Positions 45,097 to 56,228 of a DNA stretch of 64,000 nt are shown one piece after another. A program made the translations under genes and the position numbers. The stretch is from positions 124,001 through 188,000 of the forward strand of contig JADWQD010000020.1 in assembly GCA_016110215.1 (NCBI GenBank). The letters are read 5' to 3'. Source of the DNA: Capronia americana (lineage: Eukaryota; Ascomycota; Eurotiomycetes; Chaetothyriales; Herpotrichiellaceae). Within the stretch, counting starts at the first letter, position 1, and each line of letters begins with the position of its first letter. The notes beneath the pieces are model-generated. The model saw only the letters and a list, made by a program, of their open reading frames with translations, made no database searches and was not told the DNA's origin.

Positions 45097-46702
45097 CCGG
45101 CCAGCTAGCTACTGTAGCTACAGGACGACAGGAATTGGAGCATCAAACCTTGCCTGTGCGTCGATGATGGTTCTACTGTAACTAAGTACCTATACGGAGT
45201 ATTACTGACGGGGAGAAAGAAAAGGAAGGCAAGACACAACAAGACAAATAACCTCCTGGAATCAGCGCTCACTTCCACTTTGATCTGAAGCAACCGGTTC
45301 TTGAGCGCGCTCATTTCGTAAGCAGGAGGAGGAGGCGTTTCTGCCGTGCTTGAGGCTCACGCAAAGGCACTTGCTTGCATCGCTATGTAAGTGATGAGAC
45401 CCTAAGGTAGATTACACGACGAGGCATACGGCAGGAGAACGCGAAGTTCGATATACTTGGGTATATTTGGTATACTCGGTAAAGCCATCGTGGTGACTAA
45501 CAACTTAGTTGTCGTGGGCAACATTGCATATTTATGCCCTTGCCAGTCTCCAGTACAGTATCACCCCGTCGAGTTCCCCTTTCGACTACAAGATCTCGTT
45601 TTGTAGTCTCGTGTTTCTTCAGCTGCCGCTCGACAACACGTATTCAAGCCGTCGAGGACATGTTTGTAAGTGCGGTGTCAATGATTATTGGAAGTCTCAT
45701 TCCATTACGGTATTGAACACCCCTGGACGCTGTTCGTGCAATTCTACTGCCGCTGTTCCAGTTAAAATGTGAGAGCTCATTCTCGCTGCGCTAACAATAT
45801 TACGCTTCTGGGACCGTGGAGGACTACGGCAATCTTGATGGACAATTTGAAACAGGTTGTGGAATCCATTGCGGATGTTCTACACCCCGCAGCCGTGCTA
45901 TTACCCACGACCTCGTGGCAGAGAAATCAATCTTTCTGGTGAGTGCTTTTGGGTGCGTCGGGATCTACAGGGACATGATCTGTCTGCGAGGCCAACCAAA
46001 TACCCAGGATCAGTGAATGGTGCAGATAAAGGGGATGTTCAGGTCCAGGCAAGGGGTAAACGACCTGGATCTAGCGCATTCGATAAAATTTGAAAAATTC
46101 TCCAAAGACGTTGATGTAGCGGAGCGGACGAGGAGGTTAGGTTAAGGTGATGCACAGTCTGTCTTGATTCTCAATGATCGGCCATGTCCTGCCCAGTTCC
46201 CCGGGGAGATGTGCATGTAGCGTCAAGCAGAAGCCCATTATCACATGCTGATCATGGCGGAACAACATGAAAGACTGGGTTCCTCTTGGCTGGGGTAGGT
46301 CAACTCGGTCCGGCGAGAAGGTCTCCAACGCCAGACCTTCGTACCACAAAGGCTCGTTCTTGGCCGTAAAGCAGCGTGGATGAACGTGGCTGCATGTTGG
46401 GGCCATCTCTCATTTTGGGGAAGGTAGCCTTCGATGAGAGATGGGAGCATCTTTCAAGCTTGAAAGATCCTCTGCTGAAGCTCTCAGTCTCGAGCTCACG
46501 AGAGCCGCGCTGTCGAGTTCATGCGAAAAGGCAGTCCACGGGCGAAGCTGAAGTCGTCCCGGTCCGTCACTTTGCTTGTATCGACATGTAGATCGTAAAC
46601 TAGCATGATGACGCGGAGGTCTAGTTCGTATGCCGACTTTGCCGTTGGCTATCCCAGTCGAGTGATCCTCGATAAACATGCGGGCATACTGCTGAGTGAG
46701 GG
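45097..46702. other. Gene-poor region, partly AT-richer
   Basis: About 1.6 kb with only short overlapping frames. Part of it (45400-46130) is AT-richer than neighbouring intergenic DNA. I see no repeat structure, domain or RNA gene. Confidence 0.45.
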
Positions 46703-47560
46703 CTATCCAGGTGGTGGTTCAAGCCTCTTGGCCGCCTTCTTTGCTTCCTTCCTAGCTTTGCGAGCTGCTTGTGTGCTCGAAGCCTGTTTCGTCTGTTCCT
46801 CATTCTTTGCGCCTGGGAAATCAGCTTCCCTCTTGCGCTTAGCTCTGCGCGTAGCTGCGTCGAATTTCTTTTGCCGCTTTTTGCCTTGGCTTGGCTGCGA
46901 CTGGGCAGGCTGCTCTGATGCCACCTCACCTTCCTCATCGGACCCGCTGTCAACATCGCTGCCCAAGTCTTGCGCACCGTCTTGAGGCTCATCCAGCGGG
47001 ACTGCGGAAAGTTGAGCAGCTTGTGTCAGGGCATCGGTCGCACTGATGGCTTGTTCCTTCGTCTTTGACTCGAGTTCTCTCAGTTTTCTATTTGCAAGGA
47101 CTTTCTCGCGAGCTTCACGTTCGGCGCGTTCAAGGTCGTACTTTTCATTCCCGGCCTAGAAACTGTCAGCTGAGTGCGAAGAGCCACGGCCGCAATGGTA
47201 TCCTACTAATCCATGCCTGATGACTCTCGTAGCAGCCTCCTTGTTTAGCGTGACGGCCGGCCGAGCACTGTCCGGACCGGCTTCGGCTGTTTTGATCTTC
47301 TCGAAGTACTGCTTGACTCTGGTCAACTCTTTGAAGACCGGATGTTCCTTGACTTGGACGCCGTGAAGCTTGAGATAGGAGAAGAGCAAAGACTCGATGG
47401 AGTATACGAGCAGGACATTGAGTTTGGCGCGATCAAGTAGCGGTAGCTTTCTGCTGGTAGCTGCAAGAGAACTACTGAGAAGCGACCCAAGATTCTCTTC
47501 GAGATCTTCGATGTTCTCCTGCAGCTCGTCAATGAGCTCGAGCGTCGCTTTCGTGTCCAT
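46703..47560 (-). CDS. LRP1: Exosome cofactor Lrp1/C1D (Sas10/Utp3/C1D family)
   Basis: A nuclear cofactor of the Rrp6-containing exosome, acting in 3' processing of rRNA, snRNA and snoRNA. Two exons, 47560-47207 and 47155-46703, give 268 aa. The Sas10/C1D domain covers about residues 5-120: helices ELIDELQENIEDLEENL and LLVYSIESLLFSYLKLHGV, then the signature HPVFKELTRVKQYFEKIK and LNKEAATRVIRHGL. The intron (GTAGGA...TTCTAG) directly follows HGL, where the domain ends. The C-terminal half is charged, with acidic patches then a Lys/Arg/Ala-rich tail suited to RNA binding. The start MDTKATLELID was chosen over an upstream in-frame ATG (47707) because the extension is not family-like. Confidence 0.9.
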
Positions 47561-48086
47561 TGTCGTTGAGACCGAGACTAAGCCACCCGGCTGGTGTCTG
47601 AGGGAGCACAGAAGCCCAGTGTGACTTCCCGGCGTGATGTTGTTGGTCGCGTCAGTGAGAATTTGGAGTGAATCCAGAGTCAAGACGATCTGAAAAATTC
47701 CCCGCACCGGTTGCGGTCTACTTCGCGGTGCATACGACGACGAGCATGCGGAGACAATCTACTTATCAACCATGATTTCCACTGGCCATTGAACGTCAAA
47801 GTCGATATCAACCCGACAATCAGGTATACCCTTCAGCTTGAGGAGGACTCAAGATTCTGGTGGTTAACTCGAGGCCCCATCTTTGAAGACGCGCTTATCT
47901 ACCCATACTGCTCGACTGCCCATTTTAGACACTCAAGAGGTCCGTGGCGACACCCTCAAACTGTCGCGACGACTGCTTCTGCGCCCGGTCTCTCGGGCTG
48001 CGCGCAGATGGTCACAAGCCGTCAGCTCGGCTCAGTGGACACAGCCAGTCTTCCATCCGAATGCTCGATCTCGACCCTTGAAAACC
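47561..48086. other. Divergent promoter LRP1/ketopantoate-reductase gene
   Basis: About 0.5 kb between the two start codons of head-to-head genes, so a shared promoter is likely. The right 200 nt is an open frame continuous with the reductase gene but without ATG (see findings). Confidence 0.5.
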
Positions 48087-49514
48087 ATGGCGACATCGCT
48101 GTCGTGGTGGGAAGAGTCTCCTTCACGCGAACCCTCACCCGAACACAATGCCTTCGAGTCGAAGCCGCTTGCAGACTCTGAGCTGCCAGATCCCGACGAA
48201 GAACAGCTCCTCACTCGACGTGTACACATACTTGGTTTGGGGAGCATTGGCACGTTGGCAGCTCACTCTCTGAGATGTTTACCGAATCCACCGCCAATTA
48301 CCTTGATGATCCATCGACCGGAGCAATACGAAGCATTCAAAAAAGGCGGACGTGCCATTAGTCTGATTAACAAAAGAAACGAGGTCAATGATCAGCAGAC
48401 TGGTTATGATGTCGACCTATTTGAGGGAGTCCACGAGGACGGCTCAGCGCGATGGCGGTTCATACCCGACGTGCCATACCATAAATCCCGCACAAACCCC
48501 GTTGAACCAGCAGAAGAGATGCCATCGGGCGAACTCTATATTTACACGCTGATTGTCGCGGTCAAAGGTCCGACAACTGTTTCTGCTCTTCGGTCCATTA
48601 AGCACCGCGTCAATGCAAAGACTACCATCTGCTTCATGCAGAATGGCCTAGGCCAGATTGACGAGCTCAACCAAGCAGTGTTCACAGACCCAGAAACACG
48701 GCCAACGTACATGCTGGGTATAGTCTTTCACGGCGCATACATGTCACAACCCTGTACAGTCGTCCATACTGGGTATGGCACAGTGGCGCTCGGGATCTGT
48801 CGAGACCGTGATCGATATCCGCTTCCACCAAAGGGCCCGGTGCGGCATCCGTGGGAGCTGTCGGAAGAAGAGAGGAAGAGACATTACCCTACCGACAAGG
48901 AACTGTTTTCCAATCTTTCTTCCCGGTACCTCCTTCGCACCCTAACGAGGTCCCCGGTGTTAGCATGCGCTGTCTTTCCTTATCTGGATCTCTTACAGCT
49001 GCAGCTTGAGAAATTGTCCTCGAACTGTATCCTGAATCCTCTAACCGCCCTTCTCGACGTCCCGAATGGTGCGATATTGGACAACGACGAGCTCCTGCCC
49101 ATTCAACGACTGCTGCTCGCAGAGATTTCTCTTGTCATTCGAGGCCTACCTGAACTAGAAGGAATTCCGAATGTCCAACACCGATTTTCTGCCAAGCGTC
49201 TTGAGCAGCTATTCTTGGGGGTTACCAAGCGTACTGCCCAGAACTCGAGCAGCATGCGGGAGGACATCCGGCGGGACAAGCAGCCTGAAATTGATTACAT
49301 TAATGGCTATATCGTTAAACGAGGCGAGCAACAAGGCATCAAATGTGCTCTCAATTTCATGCTGATGCAGCTTATCAAGGGAAAGCATTCCCTGAGAGAG
49401 GGCGCAGCGCTGCCTTATGGCACGACGCGAGTAGTGAGCAAAGCCGATCCTGATCGTCCAGACTCGGTCACCATCTCGGATAAGAGCACACCTCCAAGAG
49501 GCAGCGTGGCTTGA
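48087..49514 (+). CDS. Ketopantoate reductase-family (ApbA/PanE/Pan5-Cbs2) protein
   Basis: A single-exon protein of 475 aa from the ATG in AAACCATGG. The N-terminal Rossmann motif HILGLGSIGTLAAH (GLGSIG, about residues 50-55) binds NADPH. The C-terminal catalytic domain carries the family Lys/Asn pattern in EKLSSNCILNPLTALLD, plus FMQNGLGQIDELN and HGAYMSQP in the middle. True ketopantoate reductases make pantoate for coenzyme A. This protein is longer than bacterial PanE (about 300 aa) and yeast Pan5 (about 380 aa), and ascomycetes have several such paralogues, including the Cbs2-type mitochondrial translation factor. I therefore assign only the family. The frame stays open 68 codons upstream with an Arg-rich, presequence-like peptide but no ATG. 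Confidence 0.88.
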   Translation: MATSLSWWEESPSREPSPEHNAFESKPLADSELPDPDEEQLLTRRVHILGLGSIGTLAAHSLRCLPNPPPITLMIHRPEQYEAFKKGGRAISLINKRNEVNDQQTGYDVDLFEGVHEDGSARWRFIPDVPYHKSRTNPVEPAEEMPSGELYIYTLIVAVKGPTTVSALRSIKHRVNAKTTICFMQNGLGQIDELNQAVFTDPETRPTYMLGIVFHGAYMSQPCTVVHTGYGTVALGICRDRDRYPLPPKGPVRHPWELSEEERKRHYPTDKELFSNLSSRYLLRTLTRSPVLACAVFPYLDLLQLQLEKLSSNCILNPLTALLDVPNGAILDNDELLPIQRLLLAEISLVIRGLPELEGIPNVQHRFSAKRLEQLFLGVTKRTAQNSSSMREDIRRDKQPEIDYINGYIVKRGEQQGIKCALNFMLMQLIKGKHSLREGAALPYGTTRVVSKADPDRPDSVTISDKSTPPRGSVA

Positions 49515-50667
49515 ACGGAGTTTGTGACTCCTGCCACCAAGTAGAAACCCACTCCGACGAATTGACCGTGCCAAGTCAATAAACGGGTCGGTGAAGCAGA
49601 GCACGTCAACTGCATGAAAGATGGCATGGCATCAGCAGCATGCCAAGGTGCACCGCAGCTTTCTTGGACCGGACATCACCTGCATTGACAAATCGAAATC
49701 TTCGCCATGACATTTGGCAGTCCGGACTCGAGGTGTCAGGGTATCGTGACTGCTGCCAGAGAAATCAATCGATGACCTAATGCGGAGGAAGTTACTGGAG
49801 GCTGGAGGCTGGCCTCGAACCCCAGAAGAAGCCGTATACCACCCACGAGCCCTACAGGCCGAAGGTGGTCAGCAAATTTCAACAGTGCCTCTGGCCGACC
49901 AAGGCCCAAACCATGGTCGTTTGATCCAGACCATCCTCGTTCTCGACTCGGCCGCCGATTGCGCAGCCAGTTGGTGGTTGGTGGAGACAGGTACAAGCTT
50001 CTGAGAGTTTGCCCGTTGAGCTCGGTCGGCACCAAAATTAACATCCCTTAACCCGATCCAGGCTGACGCCTCCATTAGCCTCAAACATCAGTGGCTGAGA
50101 TACACGAGGCGAGGTGCCATCGCCAGAGCCTAAATCCCTCTGCTTCCAACTTAATTATTTTCCGCGGGACCCGCAGCAGTCGGCTCCCCTCAGTTGGCAG
50201 CGTGAAACCACACACTCTCCTCTCTTGGCACATGAAACTACGTGGGAAAATTGCTGCTGTCAGCAGGTCATCTTCCGTGGGCTAGAGCTCGCCCAATCCG
50301 CTGGTCATCGGTTTCCAGCACCATGTGGCCAGGGGTGGGTCGCCTGCCGGTGGCCATTGCTCCAAGCTTGTTGTTTTTTGCTCTTGTTGAGGCTGACGAG
50401 TTTGGCAGCTTCCGTCCCGGGCAGGGCGATGCAGGAACGGTGAGATCGACTCCCAGGAGGACCGCTAAAATTATAGCCTGCCCAATCTGATCCTTCCTCG
50501 AGTCGGCAAGTCTATATAACAGTGGCTTTCCCATCCCAGATCAGTGGTCTCTCCCATTCACATCAACAGTCCTACGTTCACTACCTACAGTCGCTTAACA
50601 TTCGTTCCAAGCACAACCAATACCATTCTTTTACCAAACAACCTCGCCTAATAATCACTCAATCAAC
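49515..50667. other. Intergenic region reductase gene/secreted NTF2-like gene
   Basis: No gene is supported. The right end holds the promoter of the secreted NTF2-like gene (listed separately). Confidence 0.5.
50482..50519 (+). promoter_or_regulatory. CCAAT and TATA boxes of the secreted NTF2-like gene
   Basis: CCAAT lies at 50482-50486 and TATATAA at 50513-50519. The TATA motif is about 150 nt upstream of the ATG at 50668, similar to the spacing at the 25.7 kb secreted gene. Confidence 0.6.
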
Positions 50668-51306
50668 ATGCGCTCATTCGCTATCGCCGCTGCCGCTACC
50701 CTCCTCTCCTCCGCCTATGCTGCTCCATGGGGCGCGGGTGGCCTCTGGGGAGGAAAGGTCAACCCGGGCAAGTGCTTGAGCAAGGAGTCTGCGACGTACC
50801 TCGCAGAAGGCTTCCAAGGGCTCATCGTCGCCTACTCCACCGCCAACGCCGAGACACTGCTGGCCGACGACCTTGTTGACTACTCCAACTCGATCAAGTC
50901 TCTTCAAGGTTTCCCTGTCGATCCGTTCACGCCTGTCTTCCCCTCCAAGGCTGCGTTTGAGCAAGGCCAGGGCGCCCAGCCCTCGGTCCCACTCGAGATT
51001 CTGGCTATTGACTCCTTCAACTGCCAAAACGTCACTCTCCGGTAAGTTCTTCCTGTCCTCAACCCATTGTCCCGTTCAAGAACGGGCCATTGCTGGTCTG
51101 TCAGTAGGAAGACATTGCTAACGTCGTCTCACAGCTGGGAGGCCAACTTTGGAAATGGCAACTTGGTTGCCGGCATCACCCACCTGACCGCATCCAACAG
51201 CAAGGGCCAGAAGGACACATGGCAGATCAGCGCCATCTACACCGAATTCGACAGCCTCACCTGGTTCAAGGCCATCGGCGGTACAGTCACCCCTCCCGGC
51301 CAGTAA
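50668..51306 (+). CDS. Secreted NTF2-like domain protein
   Basis: Two exons, 50668-51041 and 51135-51306, give 181 aa; the junction (CG|C) restores NVTLRWEANF. Residues 1-19 are a signal peptide (FAIAAAATLLSSAYA, cleavage before APWG). The mature chain has an NTF2-like pattern: an N-terminal helix with ATYLAEGFQGLIVAY, a DLVDYSNSI segment, then curved-sheet strands (VTLRWEANF, LVAGITHLTASN, TWQISAIYTEFDSLTWF). Two cysteines, 36 and one near residue 119, could form a single disulfide. Secreted NTF2-like proteins of this size are common in moulds and of unknown role. It is unrelated in sequence detail to the cytosolic NTF2-like protein at 44.7 kb. Confidence 0.85.
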
Positions 51307-53001
51307 ATCATCGGGACTTGAGTCGTACCATCAATTTGGCTTTCTGGGTTGGCGCATAGCGAGGGCACTGGGAAAAATCACGTTCAACTTCAACGGTGGG
51401 GCATCTCCGCCTTGGCTGCACCGCGATGGATGGGATGATTCATTGAAGCACCGAACCTTGTGGAGATTTACACAGCAGCGAGCTTGACACCAGGCTTTGA
51501 TCCTGGTACTAATGCATATAATTTGGAGCTGAACCATTTTCACTTCTATCCTAATCCCTTTCCCTTGCTCTGATTCACTCTACGAGTAGAAAAGAGACCT
51601 TCGAAGACAGATCCTGCTCATGGGTCGCTTCTCGCCCGCAAGGAAGACTGCCAAAGGCCCAAGCGCTTATTGGGGCCCAGCCTCAATCGTGTCATCAGTG
51701 ATGACGAGGTGATTCCGAGCTCAGATGACTCCCGCACGCTCCAGTCGCCAGCCTAGTTGTACGCACTTCGGCCTCCTCCTCTAGGCTGTGTGGTCTGCAA
51801 GTGGAAAGGGGATGCGTTTCAAAGAATGCAACTTCTTGTAACCGAAGCGAGGATCTTCGTTCGAAATTGAATTGCGGGGGCCAAGATTCTCCGTCACCCC
51901 AGATTGTTTTCTCTTCGTTCGCCGATGTTGCTTGAACGACAAGCATTGACAAAATCGGGCCACCAAAGCTTGACCCCTCTTCATCTTGCTTCGAATTGAT
52001 CGTCGCAAGGATTCTACCCGTTCGGAAAACCCAATTTGAACTTGATGCGGGAGGGGACGAGAGTGATCCTAGCAGAACCTTGACTCGCGCCCTCATCTCG
52101 CTTTGCAAATTTCGCTCCAGCTTCATCGAAGGCCCCTATAGTAGTTCGAGATGACGATTCATGAACGAAACACTACTGCAGGACCAACACCCGTTCCTCA
52201 GGCCGTTCGTTCATGGCCTGTGGCGCCGGTCGAGACTACGCAAATCATTCCCGGCTGTCGGGCTCAGCGCCAAACCCCCGAGGAGCACGCGACACCCTCC
52301 CGATAGCCGGCCAGGGGAGAGGTGACTTGTACGAGTACAGCACTCCCTTTGATTTTCTCTACGCTGGATGCAATCTCGCGGACCCGCGGACGTGCAAGCT
52401 TCAAGTACTATGTGAGTAGCGTCCTGCAAATATGAGCCGGTCGTCAGGATTCAGGAACAATGGAACTCTAGTTCCTTCTTTTGCGCTCGGTTCCTGCTGG
52501 TTGCGAGGTGATGACGGTGAAGAAGTCTATTGAACCTTGTTCCTGCTCCTTCCACTGTACTGTGTACACACCATCGATGGAAAAGCTATCGGATCGGGGG
52601 TGTGCACGATTGGTCCCAACGGCAACAGAGTCCTGTGATACTCCATCATGAGAGATTTCGCACCGGGTGGAGAGATTGCCGCTGAGGAACAGCGTTCGGA
52701 GCAGCCAGACGACCTCCAAAGGCTCTCGGGGGCAATGTCTGCCACGTGCTCAGAAACAAACAAAAATTGGAGAAAACTTTGCCTTCCCTATGGGAATCCG
52801 TGCGTCCTTCCTGTGGTAATTCCTATTCCGGTCTCTCAAAACAACACACCAGTCAGTTTCTTACACAAAGCCTCAACCGGACGGTTTCTGAAGTATTGGA
52901 GAGCAGCGCAAGGTTCGAAGAGTGCATTCAGGACACGATGCGGTCCGGCTTCCTCTGGCTGTGGAATTCTACACTGTTCCCCTGCGAAGCGGTTGTCACG
53001 C

Positions 53002-53029
53002 TAATTGCGGACGATTAATTGCGGACGAT
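53002..53029 (+). repeat. Perfect 14-bp tandem duplication
   Basis: TAATTGCGGACGAT occurs twice in direct tandem without mismatch (53002-53015 and 53016-53029), flanked on both sides by TCACGC. This fits a recent slippage or repair duplication. Confidence 0.9.
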
Positions 53030-53081
53030 CACGCTGAGCTGTCGTCCACTTTGCGCAACGAATGCACGAATACGTCAATGT

Positions 53082-53108
53082 ATGGACGCATGGACGCATG
53101 GACGCATG
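53082..53108 (+). repeat. Octanucleotide tandem repeat
   Basis: ATGGACGC is repeated three times in tandem, followed by a partial ATG. It is non-coding. Confidence 0.9.
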
Positions 53109-53255
53109 ACTCGTCTGGCCCGCTGCCTCGGGACTCGTGCAGCCCGTGCTTGAACCAGAGGGGCACGGCTAGCTACTCGTCCAGGCCCCGGCGGACTGGC
53201 CCTCGATGCAAGGAGGCGCAGAGGACCTGATCCAAGGGAGAAGAGGTTGAGCCTT

Positions 53256-53277
53256 GGCCAGGCCAGGCCAGGCCAGG
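53256..53277 (+). repeat. GGCCA pentanucleotide repeat
   Basis: GGCCA is repeated four times in tandem, with a partial copy at the right end. Confidence 0.9.
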
Positions 53278-53845
53278 TCAACAGACATACGTAATATTCA
53301 GAGTTTGTGTACGTACAAGTTCATTACTACATCGACTGCGCGACTGCCCTGGGCTGAACTCAATTTTCTGGCAATACCAACGTGTGGCAGGTATGTGATC
53401 TACTTAGCGCCATACACACAGCAGGACAGAAACCCCATCCTCGTCCGAACTCTGGCCCAGCAATTCCAGGTGTTATGTTGTACCGTGAGAGGAAGAACGT
53501 CCATGGGCATGGGTAATACGAGTACATGTACCGAGTACCGAGTACATGTGATGTATCTATCCTCATGGCCGGCGGCGGATCGAGAACACACACAGCTGAA
53601 GGCCCAGAATATTTGCCACGTTGCACGCATCGACTGCACTGCACTGACCACGTCCCATCCCCCACATACACATACGATCCCGAGTAATCATTACGTATGT
53701 TCCTTTGTCCAGAGGGTACTGTTACCGACCATCTGGAATGATCAGCAGACATCTGGATGTGGATCGGGAGGCGGCACGGTCCCCTCGGCCTATGTACTTG
53801 TACTTACTCTCAAATGGTATCCTGGGCCAAATGACTCATTACATG

Positions 53846-53871
53846 CCCGCGAAGGCCCTCGCCTTCGCGGG
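53846..53871. repeat. Perfect 11-bp inverted repeat with 4-nt loop
   Basis: CCCGCGAAGGC, loop CCTC, then GCCTTCGCGGG: all 11 pairs match. No flanking T-run or gene end suggests a terminator, and no gene lies within 950 bp. It may be structural DNA or part of an untranslated RNA. Confidence 0.85.
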
Positions 53872-54821
53872 GCCAGCTCGAAGCTCGATGCCTGTGTCAT
53901 GTGAATCTCGTCAGGATGACCGATATTTCACTGAATGGGGATTGAGGGACGCTCACTCGAGTTGCATATTTGGGAGGCCGGTGGACAAGACATACTCACG
54001 AGCAAGCATGAGGGATACTCGTACGAGTGGACGGACGGAGTGAGCATGAGTAGTAAGACAAGGCAGAGGAGTGCGCCGGTCCGAGAACGACCCAGCGAGG
54101 GTACTCGTAGTCGCTACCCAGCAAGATGATACAGTAATGTACGGACAGTTCCTGGACATGAGATGTGTTTTTGCCTGCCACGGAGTAAAAACAATGCTTT
54201 TCTTGGGTCTCGTGCGAGACAGCTAGCCCGCCAGCCTATTCATGTCCTTGTTAACAACACAAGTATATTGTATGCGCCTCCATGTCTTCCCGTCCGTTCC
54301 ATACCTGGGGGTTCGTTCAGGCATAGAGCCACCGTGTCCGTATCATTGCATGGCCCTTTTTTGGTTCAATGTCCCCAGCCGTCCCATCGTAAGTCATCCC
54401 ATTGTATTTCATCAGATTTCATTCCCCCGTGTCTTCATGTCGTTTTTTCGTCCATACGCCTGACCGTGCCGTGTACGTATCCAGCAAGTATATCGTTTGG
54501 CCCACAGTTCCTCGCCATGCAAGTGTCACGATTCGTCCTCCTTTGCTTTCACCATCGATCTTTCTAGTCATAATGCGTATGCAAGTCATGTAAAACATCC
54601 CCGTCGCCGCGTGACTCGTCAACCAAGGCCAGTAATGCGCTGCCCATAGAACCTAACCGACAAATGAAATGGACCCCGAAATAGCCGTGATATCGGATAT
54701 CCATCCGACGGCATCCAACTCGCGAGAAAACAAACCCGAAACACTTTTGTTTATTCCGTCATCCTGCTTGTGTAGATGCAACTCTCAAAACACCGGACTA
54801 GCTCGGGGTCGAGCGGAGAAG

Positions 54822-56228
54822 TCAATCCCTTGAGTTCTCTTTCCTCGCGCCGATAAGGGCCCGGACGAATTTCCCAACGAGTCCATTCTTGGACTTCTTC
54901 TGCACATCCCGTGAACGCTGCGAGTTCATTGTGTTTGTACGCTTCCTCTTGCCTGTCGAAGGTGGCGTCGACGGAGCGGTATTCGACGATCGGGCCGACT
55001 TTGATATGTTCTTGGTGCTGGCCTTCTTCCGGAGCTTGGTCGGAGTCTGAATGCTGGTGCTCCTTTGCTCTAACGCGACAACAGGCGGAAGATTAAAGCT
55101 ACTGCCAGTATCGGATAGTTTGCGGCCGACAGCAGAAATAGGAGCCTCGTGTCCTGTACTCGCCGCCTGCGTTCTACTTCTCGTACTGGCTTCTGTGATA
55201 TACCGTTCAGCAGCGCGGAGATCTGTGAAGCTCTTCTTAATACGGCCCAAGGCGGATTTGCCGTATCTGTCGTCGTCATCATCCCATTCAATATAGGACA
55301 CCTCTTGCGAGCCTTGGGGAGATTGAGGTAGATGTATTGCAGTAGCATTGATGTCCATGATTTGTGTCGGCCGAGATTGAATGCGCCGCGAAGAGTTGGC
55401 TGGTAAGTTCACTCGGTCGATCCAGCCGCTATGGTGACCAGGTAGACTGGGTAATGGCGAACTGGCATTACGGATGCGTGGGCCGTATATCACGCCTTCG
55501 ACCGGCTTTCCAGTCGAGATCCCCATGTTTCCGGGTGAAGGATACATGGGAGTGTTCATCAGTTGCTGCTGCGGCGAGCTGATCATAGTACAAGGGGAAC
55601 TCTCGGTACCGAATGACGATCGAGAGTAGTCCGAGGTAGTCAGAGACGGGACTGGAGTGATCGGTCTTGTTGGGGGTGGCGATACGATTGTACTTGAGAA
55701 AGAGACTTCCTGTAGCTGAGCAGACAGGCTTCGTAGTTGTTCCTGGTTTGCACTTTGATCGGAGATTCTCTTGGTCGTGTGTTCGCTGGGCGGCGTGGTC
55801 GACGACGACAACCGACACTCAACTCTGCCGGCATCTGAGGGCGGCAGCCCAATCAGTTGAGGAGCTGGCGGAAGCAAGCTTGGAGGCCGGTCATGAGAAT
55901 GTTCAACAGCACATTCACCGAGATCGACCAGAGTGGCGTCGGAACTCCGCTTGGCACCCTCCCTGGAATATCTGTTGGTATGAGTCGACTGGGATGAAGG
56001 CTTGCTAGTCCACTGGGCTAACATTTCTTCAGCATAAAGTGATGCCGATGGAATCCGATGCAGGAGGAGCAAATCGCAAGGACTCGGGGTTGAAGAGTCA
56101 TCGAGGTCTGAATGGGACACCGCTCCTTCCACGGGAGTCTTCTCATATGTGAGACGTGGATTCACTTGGGTTCCTGGCCGCGACGTGTCGCGGAATTCGT
56201 GCGGTGAACAGTCGAAGGAGTCGGGCAT
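54822..56228 (-). CDS. Disordered basic-tailed hypothetical protein
   Basis: A single-exon protein of 468 aa from ATG at 56228. It is almost wholly disordered (Ser, Pro, Thr, Gln). A conserved-looking island near residues 307-340 reads SYIEWDDDDDRYGKSALGRIKK followed by SFTDLRAAERYITEA, which mixes an acidic run with an amphipathic helix. The C-terminus is strongly basic (KLRKKASTKN, GKRKRTN, KKSKNGLVGKFVRALIGARKE), suggesting nuclear or membrane association. I do not recognise a named family. Nearby minus frames upstream are not part of it as far as I can see. Moderate support comes from length, sustained open frame and island composition. Confidence 0.72.
   Translation of the reverse strand: MPDSFDCSPHEFRDTSRPGTQVNPRLTYEKTPVEGAVSHSDLDDSSTPSPCDLLLLHRIPSASLYAEEMLAQWTSKPSSQSTHTNRYSREGAKRSSDATLVDLGECAVEHSHDRPPSLLPPAPQLIGLPPSDAGRVECRLSSSTTPPSEHTTKRISDQSANQEQLRSLSAQLQEVSFSSTIVSPPPTRPITPVPSLTTSDYSRSSFGTESSPCTMISSPQQQLMNTPMYPSPGNMGISTGKPVEGVIYGPRIRNASSPLPSLPGHHSGWIDRVNLPANSSRRIQSRPTQIMDINATAIHLPQSPQGSQEVSYIEWDDDDDRYGKSALGRIKKSFTDLRAAERYITEASTRSRTQAASTGHEAPISAVGRKLSDTGSSFNLPPVVALEQRSTSIQTPTKLRKKASTKNISKSARSSNTAPSTPPSTGKRKRTNTMNSQRSRDVQKKSKNGLVGKFVRALIGARKENSRD

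Larger units (their letters stand above)
51307..54821. other. Gene-poor accessory region with short tandem repeats
   Basis: About 3.5 kb without a supportable gene. The frames at 51695-52126 (-), 52648-53018 (+) and 53254-53904 (+) have no domains and conflict with frames on the other strand. It contains three short tandem repeats and a perfect hairpin (listed separately) and five of the ten TACGAGTA/TACTCGTA octamers in the window. Confidence 0.5.

Noticed and set aside
49796..49870. Possible minus-strand tRNA around GGGGTTCGAGGCC
   Set aside because: The T-arm does not pair (TGGGG against CCAGC), and no cloverleaf could be built.
51695..52126. 143-codon minus-strand frame downstream of the secreted NTF2-like gene
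   Set aside because: No domain, signal peptide or splice extension. Another minus frame at 51781-52008 is open in the same place.
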